Below are positions 35,821 to 44,102 of a DNA stretch of 64,000 nucleotides, piece after piece; position 1 is the stretch's first letter, and each line of letters begins with the position of its first letter. The notes below the pieces were generated by a model. The model did no database searches. It was not told the origin of the DNA and saw only the letters and a program-made list of their open reading frames with translations. Both the position numbers and the translations under genes were made by a program. Origin of the DNA: Fermentibacter sp963718745 [NCBI: Candidatus Fermentibacterota bacterium]. GTDB taxonomy: Bacteria; Fermentibacterota; Fermentibacteria; Fermentibacterales. The DNA lies in the NCBI GenBank assembly GCA_963718745.1, contig OY970370.1:1798001-1862000 (forward strand). The letters run 5' to 3'.

Positions 35821-36654
35821 CTCGTCCAGCACCACGATCCTGCGGCCGGCAGGACAGAGCGGACCCCTGCCGCCCTCGAGGATCCTCCTGACGGTTTCGA
35901 TGTACTCGTTGTTGAGCGCTCTGAAGAATCCGCTGAGAGGCCGCTTCTCGCGTTTCCTGCCCTCGTCCCTGAACCTGCCGTGCTCCCGGACGAACTCGGC
36001 CGGATCTATGCCCGGAGCCAGGATGTCGGGCCATCCAGGCCTCAGGAGATGTACTTCGTGGTTGTCCGGATCGATGTTCGCGGCCACCCACGAGCGGAGC
36101 TCCTCCATGGAGCCCCTGTTCGCAGGCATGTAGACAGAGACGGCGTCCATCGAGAAGTTGTCGACTTCCTCGCGCAGTGCGCGGAATCTCTTCGCCGTCT
36201 CCCGGATCCTCTCCAGGCATCCCGGCACGGCCCTGGCCGCATCGTGCCGCGCGTCGGGAAAGTCGACGCTGAGAGCTCCCCTGAAATGCACCCCGGGGAA
36301 CCGGGCGGTCAGAGTCCTGAAGAGCCTTTCGGACAGTTCCGGTTCGAGTCCGTTGGAGGGGACGTTGACGTATTTCACCCCGGCGTTCCGGATGTAGAAT
36401 GCGACCATGTCGGAGAGGTCCTCCCTGAGGACCGGCTCGCCGCCCGAGAGCAGGAGGTACGGGATCCTCCCGCAGCCCCGCGAGATCTTCTCGTGCTCGT
36501 CCAGCGACAGCTCTCCATCCGGGTCGGCCCCCTGCACCTCGGCTCTGTAGAAGCAGAAGCCGCACCTGGCGTTGCACCTCGCGGTGGCCACCAGGATGAG
36601 GAACATCGGCTGCCCGGGGTCGAGGAGCGCGGGTACGGCACCGAGGATATTCAT
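35797..36654 (-). CDS. Radical SAM protein (truncated by frameshift)
   Basis: The protein opens MNILGAVPALLDPGQPMFLIL and has the SAM cluster motif ATARCNARCGFCFYR, then LLLSGGEPVLREDL, the GGE motif that contacts SAM. As written it has 285 residues and stops after VVLDESRETQAL. Restoring one base joins it to the cysteine-rich tail at 35568 for a total of about 361, a normal length for a SPASM-like enzyme. The ATG at 36654 with CGGAG upstream is preferred; the frame is open 36 codons further into the promoter region. It is first in a two-gene minus-strand operon with the B12-type enzyme and divergent from a glycosyltransferase. Substrate unknown; the context suggests envelope modification. 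Confidence 0.82.
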   Translation of the reverse strand: MNILGAVPALLDPGQPMFLILVATARCNARCGFCFYRAEVQGADPDGELSLDEHEKISRGCGRIPYLLLSGGEPVLREDLSDMVAFYIRNAGVKYVNVPSNGLEPELSERLFRTLTARFPGVHFRGALSVDFPDARHDAARAVPGCLERIRETAKRFRALREEVDNFSMDAVSVYMPANRGSMEELRSWVAANIDPDNHEVHLLRPGWPDILAPGIDPAEFVREHGRFRDEGRKREKRPLSGFFRALNNEYIETVRRILEGGRGPLCPAGRRIVVLDESRETQAL

Positions 36655-36746
36655 CGGGACTCCGTGGCTGGAGCGGCGCCTCCGCCGCGCTGCAAAAACA
36701 ATCCGCCCGGGACCCGGTATCGGGTTCCGTTCGTTCTCCAGAGAGA

Positions 36747-36752
36747 TATAAT
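36747..36752 (+). promoter_or_regulatory. Consensus -10 element before glycosyltransferase gene
   Basis: A perfect TATAAT lies 33 bases before ATG 36786 in the divergent spacer; the -35 region (around 36725, TTCCGT) is poor. The complementary strand reads ATTATA here, so the radical SAM operon may start from the same AT-rich patch. Confidence 0.55.
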
Positions 36753-36785
36753 ACGCCACCACAGCCCGATCTGGAAGGGATCCTC

Positions 36786-37799
36786 ATGTCCGTCGGCATA
36801 TCCGTAGTGATACCCGCCTGGAAGGCTTCGTCCACCCTCGCGGGATGCCTCGATTCCCTTGCAGGGCAGACGGTCCCCCCAGTCGAAACCATAGTGGTGG
36901 ATGACGACTCTCCTGACGACACCGTCATGATAGCCGAGCGCCATGGCGCGAAGGTCGTCAGGCTGCCCCGCAACATGGGTCCCGCCCGGGCGAGGAACGA
37001 AGGGGTTGCATCCGCCTCCGGGGACGTCATCCTTTTCGTCGATGCCGACGTCGTGATTCCCCCGGGTCTCGTCGAGGCCGTCCAGGCACACTTCACAGAT
37101 CCCTCGGTCTCGGCAGTGCAGACCCTCTACACCCCTTCTTGTCCCGCCTCCAACCTGGTCTCGCGCTATCAGAACTTCTACTACCACCACGCCCTCGAAC
37201 GAGTCCGGGAGGAGAGCACGGCGATCTTCGCGACCTGGTGCGCCGCGGTCAGGAAGGACCTGTTCGAGGGGCTGGGCGGTTTCAACACGGACATCCCCGA
37301 ACCCACGGTCGAAGACGAGGAGCTAGGTTACGCGATAGCCGACTCCGGGGGCAGGATCATCCTCGACAAATCATTGCAGGTAGAGCATCTGGCCTGTTAC
37401 GATTTCCGCGGGTTCGCCCGCAGGCGCATCCGGATGGCAAGGGCCCAGGCGAAGAGCGGCCTCAGGCAGGTCAAGGAACGCCTCCTCGCCCGCTATATCA
37501 ATGTGCACGAAACCGGGACTCACCACAGCCGGCGCGTCGTGCTGTCGATCGCCCTGACGCCGATGTCCCTGGCGCTGGCAATCGCCGCGATCCCGGCCGG
37601 CGGGGTGCTACTCGTCCCCTCGGCAGTGCTGCTGGCGGCTGCCCTGGCCTGCCACAGGGACTTCTTCACGAAGGCTTCCAGGCATTTCGGGCCCGGTGTG
37701 CTGCCCGGCTTCGCCCTGCTGTGCCTCGCCGACATGCTCGTGCTGGGAATCGGGATCCTCAGGGGAACGGCGAGCTTTGCGCTCGGAAGGCGGTACTGA
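36786..37799 (+). CDS. Membrane-bound glycosyltransferase family 2
   Basis: The 337-residue enzyme has a GT-A domain: ISVVIPAWKASSTLAGCLDSL, the donor-binding Asp in VVDDDSPDDT, the metal-binding DxD in ILFVDADVVIP and an acceptor-side EDEELGYAI. Two or three transmembrane helices fill the last 90 residues. This matches inverting polyprenyl- or lipid-linked sugar transferases of the inner membrane. ATG 36786 has GGAAGGGATCCTC before it. It closely resembles the minus-strand enzyme at 40378 in length and layout, and the two may be distant paralogues. It stands alone, between two minus-strand operons of related function. Confidence 0.88.
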   Translation: MSVGISVVIPAWKASSTLAGCLDSLAGQTVPPVETIVVDDDSPDDTVMIAERHGAKVVRLPRNMGPARARNEGVASASGDVILFVDADVVIPPGLVEAVQAHFTDPSVSAVQTLYTPSCPASNLVSRYQNFYYHHALERVREESTAIFATWCAAVRKDLFEGLGGFNTDIPEPTVEDEELGYAIADSGGRIILDKSLQVEHLACYDFRGFARRRIRMARAQAKSGLRQVKERLLARYINVHETGTHHSRRVVLSIALTPMSLALAIAAIPAGGVLLVPSAVLLAAALACHRDFFTKASRHFGPGVLPGFALLCLADMLVLGIGILRGTASFALGRRY

Positions 37800-37844
37800 C
37801 CGCATCCGCAGAAGCAGCGATGCACCCCGGATTCCTCGCCGCCC

Positions 37845-38555
37845 TCAGATCCTTCCGGTGATGAACTTCCACATCGTGTGCAGGACCGTCATGCCGTAGG
37901 GGATCGGCCTGAGGCTGGAGTAACCCTCGCCGTGGAGCGTGGGGATGGGCACCTCGCGGATGGAGAGCTTCTTCCTTATGGCGCCCGCGAGCATCTCCGA
38001 ATCGAAGTTGAACGTGTCCGAGTAGCCGTGGTAGGGGATCTTCTCCAGGGCGTTCCTGGCGTATGCCTTGTAGCCGCTGTGGTAGCTCGAGAGGTCGGCC
38101 CGGAAGACGATGTTCTCCAGCCTGTTGAGGATGACGGTGCCCCAGTACCGCGTCTGCGACATGCCGCCCTTCCTCATGTCGCCGAACATCGTCCTGCTGC
38201 CTCCGACGACATCCACGCCCTCACGGAGCGGAGACAGCATGGCCAGCAGGAAGTCCGGCGGGTACTGCCCGTCCGAATGGAGCATGACGACCCCGCTCGC
38301 ACCGTGTTCCAGCGCCCAGTCGAAGGCGGTCTTCTGAGCGGCTCCGTACCCCAGGTTGCGGGGATGGGCCACGACCATGATCTTGTCGAACTCTCCGCCC
38401 AGTCTGCGGGCTATGTCTCCCGTGCCGTCGCTGGATCCGTCGTCGACCACCAGCAGGGCATCGATCGCATCCCAGGCCTCCGGAGGTATGTTGCGCAGGA
38501 CCTTCTCGATGAATCTGCCCGTGTTGAAGGCAGGCATGAAGACCATGTAATCCAT
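37845..38555 (-). CDS. Glycosyltransferase family 2, dolichyl-phosphate-mannose-synthase-like
   Basis: The 236-residue soluble enzyme has the short family 2 layout of polyprenyl-phosphate sugar synthases: MPAFNTGRFIEKVL, LLVVDDGSSDGT, NLGYGAAQKTAFDWAL, and the metal-binding region VVMLHSDGQYPPDFL. It likely moves a sugar from a nucleotide donor to a polyprenyl phosphate, feeding the membrane transferase encoded just upstream in the same operon. ATG 38555 follows GGGGAAGACACG; the open frame goes 21 codons further up without support. It is the last gene of the minus-strand operon. Confidence 0.88.
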   Translation of the reverse strand: MDYMVFMPAFNTGRFIEKVLRNIPPEAWDAIDALLVVDDGSSDGTGDIARRLGGEFDKIMVVAHPRNLGYGAAQKTAFDWALEHGASGVVMLHSDGQYPPDFLLAMLSPLREGVDVVGGSRTMFGDMRKGGMSQTRYWGTVILNRLENIVFRADLSSYHSGYKAYARNALEKIPYHGYSDTFNFDSEMLAGAIRKKLSIREVPIPTLHGEGYSSLRPIPYGMTVLHTMWKFITGRI

Positions 38556-38633
38556 CGTGTCTTCCCCGTTTCGTGGAACCAGACCGTGAACACTATGCAA
38601 AGCAGCACGCGCGGGCAACCGGAGGATCCCGCC

Positions 38634-40376
38634 TCACCGCCCCGCTTCGCAGACGACGACCGGGGTCCACGATGGCCTCATGTCGCGTTCGGGCTCGAGC
38701 GCGGCGGCCCTCCCTGCGGACCATGGCTCGAGGAAGGCCTCACGGCCCTCCATCCAGAACAGGTAGGCGTGCCTACCGGGGAAGACCGACTGCATGGCCT
38801 CCAGGTCCTCATCCGGCGTCTGGTGTGCGCAGAAGACGAATTCGCCGTCCAGGAAGGGATCAGTGGCCAGGAGGCCGCTGATGATGCTCGGGTAGGAGTG
38901 CTCGCTGGCCTCCATGAACACAACGGCCGGAGGAACGGCGAGACTCTCGGCGAGCTCCCGGGGCAGCCTGTCGATGGACTGCCATGGCCCGCTCCTGAGG
39001 GCGATCCCGTCGGGCATGTAGACGGACAGGGTCGAGAATGCGAAGAGGCCTGCAACGGCATAGGCCGCAGCCTCACCCCACCGCCGGACGGCCCGCGCAA
39101 GGCCCGCCGCGCAGAGGAGGGCGAACGGGGGCAGGGCGGAGTAGTAATGTCTGGGACCGTAGTCTATCGAGGCGGAGTAGTGGACGAACATGAACGGTGC
39201 GAACATGAGGATCGAACCCGCGAGGAGCCACCACTTCCTCCCCTCCCTCCCCCGGGTGAGTGCGAAAAGCGGGGGGAGGAGGGAGAGGAAGGGCCATCCG
39301 AGGAGGATCGTGCTGCCCGTGCCGGCCTGCTGCGCAAGGTTCAGGAGCCCGCGGAGCGGAGTATGGGAATGATCGCCGTACTCGGGGAACCATGCCTTGT
39401 CGGGGCCGAACCCGATCAGGCTCCCGCCCCTCGCGAGGTTGTAGGCCGGAGTCAGCGGGTCGCCCGTGTAGAAATCGTTCGAGGCCAGGAGGAAGAGAAC
39501 CGGAGGCAGCGCTCCCGCAGCGATGCGCAGGAGGACTGGGATTGACCTCGATCTCATCTCGAGGACCAGGGCGAGCGTGATCGTGACCGCCCAGGGCAGG
39601 ACAGTGTAGGGTTTCGTGCACAGCGAGAGACCCAGCAGCAGACCCGCCCCCGCCTGCAGCAATCCCCCCCGCGCCTCCTGGACGCTTCGCACCAGGAGGT
39701 ACGAAGCCCAGACCACGAGCGCGAGCTCCGTGTTGTGCGCCATGTGCGTCGGGGCCATGAACAGGAAGAAGGGGGAGGCAGCCATGAAGAGGAGGCCGAC
39801 CCTCGCGGTCGTACGCCCGGCGAGCCTCCTGAACAGGAGGAAGGCTCCCGCCAGCGCGAGGGCACCCTCGACCGGTCCCATCAGCGGGCTGATCCCCGCC
39901 CGGGTGAACGGCGCCATCAGCATGGAGTGGATCGGAGTGTACATGACGAACCAGCGGTCTTCCCAGAAGATGAAGTGCCTGAACGGGAACAGGTCCCTGG
40001 GAACCTCCATCTGCGGAGCCGGCGCAGAGCCTTCGCCGCGGGCGTAGATCATGCTCTGTATGTAGTATCCTGCCTCGTCCCCCCCCTTGGGGATGCCTTC
40101 GAGCGGACCGTATGCCGTCCAGACCGTGAATGCGAGCACGGGCAGGCAGACAGCTGCGAAGAACGCCGTATCCGGCAGGCGGTCCACCAGCCTCCTGAGG
40201 AGGGTGTAGAGTCTCGTGTCACCGCGCATGGATACGGCCAGCAGCAATGCGGCCGGGGCCAGGGTGACGAGTTGCACGGCCTTGTCGGCCGGACCTCCCA
40301 GCCTGTGCCCGGAGTTCGCATAGACGGCGAATGCTAGAAGCAGGACCAGGCTGGCTGCGAGCGGGAACCTTCTCAC
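38634..40376 (-). CDS. Polytopic membrane glycosyltransferase (PMT/ArnT-like, GT39 type)
   Basis: About ten hydrophobic helices and a first periplasmic loop with GGDEAGYYIQ (the acidic D-E pair of GT-C enzymes) mark this 580-residue protein as a GT-C transferase that uses polyprenyl-phosphate sugars at the outer face of the inner membrane. A C-terminal soluble stretch of about 100 residues follows. The start is GTG 40376 after CAGGAGATACTGAT, one base beyond the stop of the preceding gene, so translation is coupled. The donor would be supplied by the dolichyl-phosphate-synthase-like enzyme downstream. Substrate unknown. Confidence 0.85.
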   Translation of the reverse strand: MRRFPLAASLVLLLAFAVYANSGHRLGGPADKAVQLVTLAPAALLLAVSMRGDTRLYTLLRRLVDRLPDTAFFAAVCLPVLAFTVWTAYGPLEGIPKGGDEAGYYIQSMIYARGEGSAPAPQMEVPRDLFPFRHFIFWEDRWFVMYTPIHSMLMAPFTRAGISPLMGPVEGALALAGAFLLFRRLAGRTTARVGLLFMAASPFFLFMAPTHMAHNTELALVVWASYLLVRSVQEARGGLLQAGAGLLLGLSLCTKPYTVLPWAVTITLALVLEMRSRSIPVLLRIAAGALPPVLFLLASNDFYTGDPLTPAYNLARGGSLIGFGPDKAWFPEYGDHSHTPLRGLLNLAQQAGTGSTILLGWPFLSLLPPLFALTRGREGRKWWLLAGSILMFAPFMFVHYSASIDYGPRHYYSALPPFALLCAAGLARAVRRWGEAAAYAVAGLFAFSTLSVYMPDGIALRSGPWQSIDRLPRELAESLAVPPAVVFMEASEHSYPSIISGLLATDPFLDGEFVFCAHQTPDEDLEAMQSVFPGRHAYLFWMEGREAFLEPWSAGRAAALEPERDMRPSWTPVVVCEAGR

Positions 40377-40377
40377 A

Positions 40378-41373
40378 TCAGTATCTCCTGCCTGCCAGCG
40401 CCGTGCCCAGCGCCGAGACCGAGGCGGGTGCGATCAGCATCAGGTCGGGGAGGACCAGCAGACCGGCCCGCAATCCCCTCGAACCGCCCGCGCGGACCAT
40501 GCGGCAGAGAAACGGAGCCTGCACCAGGAAGGCGGCCAGGAGAGCCGAAAGGCCGACCGGGAGACCCCAGCCCGCCCCCGCGGCCGAAGACGCGAAACCT
40601 GCCAGGGCGGCCCAGGGCAGGACGGCACCCGAGAGGACGGGCAGCATCTCGCCGAAGGAGGCCACGCTTATCGAAGGTGCTCCCCTGTCCTTGCTCCTGC
40701 GGAGGATGTAGAGGGCCTTTGCCTTCATCATCCGCCACTCGTAGGAGAGGAGGGAGCGGAGCGTGTATTCGCGCAGATGGAGCACCTCTATCTCTGGTGC
40801 GATGACTATCCTGCCGCCGGCGGCCCAGAGGCGCTCCGAGAAGTCGGCGTCCTCGATGGTCGCCCCTGCGATGTTCTCGTCGAATCCGCCCAGGCTCGCG
40901 AACCGCTCCCTGGAGACGGCGAAGAAGAACGTCCCGCAGCCCTTGATGTGCGGACCCCTGATCCGGCGTGTGAACGTGTAGTGGTAGTAATAGTTCTTGT
41001 AGAATGTCGCCGCGCCGGTCCCGGGTGCCTCCGGACCGTAGACGGCCTGCACCGCGTCGGCCCCCGGCATGCGACTCTCGAGCATCTCCCGCCAGCCGGG
41101 CGGCGGCACCGCGTCGGCGTCGAGGAAGAGGATCCATCCGGTGGAACTGGAATTAGCGCCGGTGTTCCTGGCTCCCGCGGCTCCGGGCCGGCCCTCCGAC
41201 TCCAGGATCGTGACACCCGTCGACTCGAGGACTCTCCGGGAGCCGTCGGTCGAGCGGTCATCGACTGCGACCAGGGCGTCATCCGGCCGCAGCCCGCCCC
41301 GCACGGCCGAAAGCACCCTGGCGAGACTCGCCTCGCCGTTGTGGACAGGGACCACTACTGTCAGAGCGGGCAC
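40378..41373 (-). CDS. Membrane-bound glycosyltransferase family 2
   Basis: The 331-residue product has a GT-A domain (LTVVVPVHNGEASLARVL, LVAVDDRSTDG, ILFLDADAVPPPGW) and an acceptor-side GGFDENIAGATIEDADFSERL. The C-terminal 100 residues contain two or three membrane helices, as in the 36786 gene. The start is GTG 41373, one base after the upstream radical SAM stop and after GAAGAGGTAGC. It sits second in an operon of radical SAM/B12 enzyme, this enzyme, GT-C enzyme and polyprenyl-sugar synthase, which together look like a lipid-linked glycan or glycolipid pathway. Confidence 0.88.
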   Translation of the reverse strand: MPALTVVVPVHNGEASLARVLSAVRGGLRPDDALVAVDDRSTDGSRRVLESTGVTILESEGRPGAAGARNTGANSSSTGWILFLDADAVPPPGWREMLESRMPGADAVQAVYGPEAPGTGAATFYKNYYYHYTFTRRIRGPHIKGCGTFFFAVSRERFASLGGFDENIAGATIEDADFSERLWAAGGRIVIAPEIEVLHLREYTLRSLLSYEWRMMKAKALYILRRSKDRGAPSISVASFGEMLPVLSGAVLPWAALAGFASSAAGAGWGLPVGLSALLAAFLVQAPFLCRMVRAGGSRGLRAGLLVLPDLMLIAPASVSALGTALAGRRY

Positions 41374-41374
41374 G

Positions 41375-42814
41375 CTACCTCTTCCGGCGGCTCTTCCCGA
41401 GCTGCTCCGAAGCCATCATGAGGAGGCTCCTGGCTCCGTGCCACACCGCCCTTAGCTGGAACGGGGAGGTGATGTTCCTGAAACGGTACCACAGGAACGC
41501 CGGCCTGAAGAAGTATCTGATGTAGGCGAGCCGGCGGAGTTCCATTATCTGGTCGCCCGTCATCGTGAAGGGAACGAAGCAGGGTCTGTCCAGGAGCATG
41601 CCCTGGTCGTTGAGGCGGCTGCTCATCGTGCCGTACTTCCCCTGTTCGACCCCCCTGAAGAGAGGGGTGCCGGGGAAGGGGGTGATGGGGAAGAACTCCA
41701 CGGTGAAGCTGCCGAGCTTCTTTGCGAACTCGATCGTCTGGAGGCCTTCCGCGAAGGTCTCGCCCGGGATGCCGAAGATGTATGTCGTATGCGTCTTGAT
41801 GCCCACGCTGTGGGCCAGCCTGACGGCATACTCTATCCGTTCGACCTTCTCCCGCTTCACCAGGGTGTCCAGATTCTTCTGCACGCCGCTCTCGACGCCG
41901 AAGTTGATGCACCAGCAGCCCGCTTCGCTCATCGCGCGGAGGATCTTCTTGTCCACGGAGTCCGCCCTGCACGAGCACCACCAGCGGACATTGAGCCCGC
42001 GCCTCTTCATCTCGTCGCAGAACGCGTAAGTGTGGGCGTGGCTGTAGGTGAAGTGCTCGTCCCAGAACTTTATCTCCCGGGCTCCGAACCTCTTCACATA
42101 GTACTCGATCTCGTCGACGACCCGCCTCGGATCGCGGAGCCTGAGCCGCCGTCCGTACATCTTGTAGCAGTAGATGCATGTGCCGTTGCATCCCCTGCTC
42201 GCCAGGGTCTGCATCACCGGAACGGTCGAGACCTGCTCGAAGCTGGGGAAGTAGCGCTCGATCTCGCAGAGGTCGACAGCCGGGAACGGAAGGGAATCGA
42301 GGTCTTCCACGAGCGGTCTCGCGCCGGTCCGGAGCACCTCTCCGGAGGGCTTCCTGAAGACCAGCCCGCGTACCGCGTCGAGGCTCCCGCCCTTCGCCAC
42401 CGTGTCGATCATCTCACCAGCCGTGATATCGCCCTCTCCGACAACCACGACGTCGAGGGAACCGCACTCCGAGAGCAGCCTCTCGGGCATCGCGGTGGCG
42501 CCGTGTCCTCCGATGAAGGTGAAGATGGATGGGTTGTCCTGCCTGACGGCCTCGATGAAGGGGGCGGCCTTCTGCCAGAGCAGGCTTATCACGTAGACGC
42601 CCAGGGCCTGGGCGCCGAACTCCGCCACGCGCTTGCGCATCGCATCGCTCGAATGGAAGAAGCCCTCGAGGTAGATGACCTCGTGACCGCGCTCGCGAAG
42701 GACTGCGGCGATGTACTGCATGCCGGGGGTGGGCCAGCAGCCGGCTATTCCCCTCGTATCGTTGGCCCTTATGTCATCGGGTCCCCACGGGGGGACTACA
42801 AGCGCAACTCGCAT
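41375..42814 (-). CDS. B12-binding radical SAM protein
   Basis: The 479-residue enzyme has an N-terminal B12-type domain (MRVALVVPPWGPDD; FTFIGGHGATAMPE; VVVGEGD). A radical SAM core follows, with TLASRGCNGTCIYCYKMYG (Cys-x3-Cys-x2-Cys), INFGVESGVQKNLDTL and YIFGIPGET. It belongs with the large B12-radical SAM group acting on lipids and cofactors; the reaction is not predictable. ATG 42814 follows GAAAGAGGTCTGCAG. It leads the four-gene minus-strand operon down to 37845, with one or two bases between the first three genes. It is divergent from the small DUF1232 gene. Confidence 0.88.
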   Translation of the reverse strand: MRVALVVPPWGPDDIRANDTRGIAGCWPTPGMQYIAAVLRERGHEVIYLEGFFHSSDAMRKRVAEFGAQALGVYVISLLWQKAAPFIEAVRQDNPSIFTFIGGHGATAMPERLLSECGSLDVVVVGEGDITAGEMIDTVAKGGSLDAVRGLVFRKPSGEVLRTGARPLVEDLDSLPFPAVDLCEIERYFPSFEQVSTVPVMQTLASRGCNGTCIYCYKMYGRRLRLRDPRRVVDEIEYYVKRFGAREIKFWDEHFTYSHAHTYAFCDEMKRRGLNVRWWCSCRADSVDKKILRAMSEAGCWCINFGVESGVQKNLDTLVKREKVERIEYAVRLAHSVGIKTHTTYIFGIPGETFAEGLQTIEFAKKLGSFTVEFFPITPFPGTPLFRGVEQGKYGTMSSRLNDQGMLLDRPCFVPFTMTGDQIMELRRLAYIRYFFRPAFLWYRFRNITSPFQLRAVWHGARSLLMMASEQLGKSRRKR

Positions 42815-42908
42815 CTGCAGACCTCTTTCACGACAGGTCGTCGAATATGGTTCCCTCCCGCCGGCCCTGCCAACGCGCGGCGGGTTCCCCGGAGTACAGC
42901 CCGGATGC

Positions 42909-42914
42909 TATACT
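42909..42914 (+). promoter_or_regulatory. Possible -10 element for DUF1232 gene
   Basis: TATACT stands in the divergent spacer, 82 bases before GTG 42996; the matching -35 (TTCCCC, spacing 18) is weak. Confidence 0.35.
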
Positions 42915-42995
42915 GAACCTGCCGAGAACGGGATGCACCGGTCCCCGGACCGCGGCAGCGCCGTCCGGCGGGAAGCCCGTTCGAGAGGAGTGCTC

Positions 42996-43364
42996 GTGAT
43001 CATAGAGGGATTCTGGGAGTTCGCGAAGACGACCGTCATCGTTATAGCTGCGCTCTTCGCCCTGCTGATCGTGATGCTCGCGCTGCCGCATTCCCCCTTC
43101 AGGAGGGTCTTCCTCAGGGCCGCGGCGTGGCTCCTCGGTGCGGTGACGCTCGTTTCTCTCGTTTACATCATCAGCCCTGCGGACCTGCTGCCCGACGTCA
43201 TCCCGCTCATCGGCCAGATAGACGATCTCGGCGCACTCGTCGGGGCTGTCTCTGCGGGGATAGCCGCAGCAGCGGCGGCCGTGGGTTCGAGGCGGGAGCC
43301 TCCTCCTGCCGGACGACCGAATGAGATCGTGGTCGAGCCCCCGGAGCAGGAACCGGAGGAGTAG
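42996..43364 (+). CDS. DUF1232 (YkvA-like) small membrane protein
   Basis: The 122-residue protein has two hydrophobic helices (about residues 11-30 and 40-60) and the family signature YIISPADLLPDVIPLIGQID followed by DLGALV. A proline- and glutamate-rich tail ends the protein. YkvA-type proteins are widespread and of unknown role. The start is GTG 42996 after GAGAGGAGTGCTC; a frame running from 42711 is the antisense shadow of the radical SAM gene. Confidence 0.85.
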   Translation: MIIEGFWEFAKTTVIVIAALFALLIVMLALPHSPFRRVFLRAAAWLLGAVTLVSLVYIISPADLLPDVIPLIGQIDDLGALVGAVSAGIAAAAAAVGSRREPPPAGRPNEIVVEPPEQEPEE

Positions 43365-43560
43365 ACCCCGCATGTTCCGGGCAAGCTCCTGCCGGTCACC
43401 AGAGAGGCTCGTGACGGATATACTTACAGCAGGGGGACATCTCACGGACGCGCCGGTCGGGCCTCCTGCCAGCGCATGCAGGGGACGCAGCAGTGCGGGG
43501 AGCCTGGAGCCCGGGCTCGACCGGGACCGGGCTGTTTGAAACGGACAGGGAGGTACAGTC

Positions 43561-43830
43561 TTGGCCAGATCCTACAGGTACAGGTTCGGAGGGGCTGCTG
43601 CCACGCTCGTGACGAACGTCAGGCGGCTGGCGGAGGCCAACGGAGTGGGATTCGAAGGGGACGACAAGGCAGGGGAGATCGAGGGGATGGGCGTCAAAGC
43701 CTCATACGACGTATCAGGTGACATAGCCACCGTGACCGTGCACCGGATCCCCTTCATCATCTCCTGGGGAAGGGTCGAGTCCGAACTGGACAGTGCGGCC
43801 CAGAGCTGGGGGGCGACCCGCCTGACCTGA
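43561..43830 (+). CDS. Small protein of unknown function (polyhydroxyalkanoate-system-like fold)
   Basis: The 89-residue basic-to-acidic protein starts at TTG 43561 after GGGAGGTACAGTC. Its pattern is an N-terminal strand and helix, then GVKASYDVSGDIATVTV as two strands, and a closing helix ESELDSAAQSW. This is faintly like the small PHA_gran_rgn family of polyhydroxyalkanoic-acid system proteins, or a START-like fragment. The match is by eye and weak. No neighbouring gene explains its role. Confidence 0.55.
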   Translation: MARSYRYRFGGAAATLVTNVRRLAEANGVGFEGDDKAGEIEGMGVKASYDVSGDIATVTVHRIPFIISWGRVESELDSAAQSWGATRLT

Positions 43831-44036
43831 CGCTCCGGCGATGGATTCCGGACCGCTGTCAGTGCTTTTCATCCTCGCAGGGGGTCAGTGGCAGGAGTCT
43901 GCGCGGGCGCATTCGCCATCTTTCCGCCTGGAAACACCAGCTTTCATCCGGGGCTTGTATCGGCCCCCTCGATCGGGTAAACTCCCCGGGGAGGAGCATC
44001 GCCGCGCTGCCCCCGGGCAGTTTCGGAACGGTGATC

Positions 44037-44066
44037 TTGACCGGACTGCGCAGGAAATGAAATGAT
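44037..44066 (+). promoter_or_regulatory. Possible promoter of the OmpA-family gene
   Basis: TTGACC at 44037-44042 is a good -35; the best -10 at suitable spacing (AATGAT, 44061-44066) is poor. The rest of the 271-base gap upstream of 44103 shows nothing else. Confidence 0.35.
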
Positions 44067-44102
44067 TCGCAGTCGGGGGAACAATTCACAGAAGGAGGAC
44101 CA

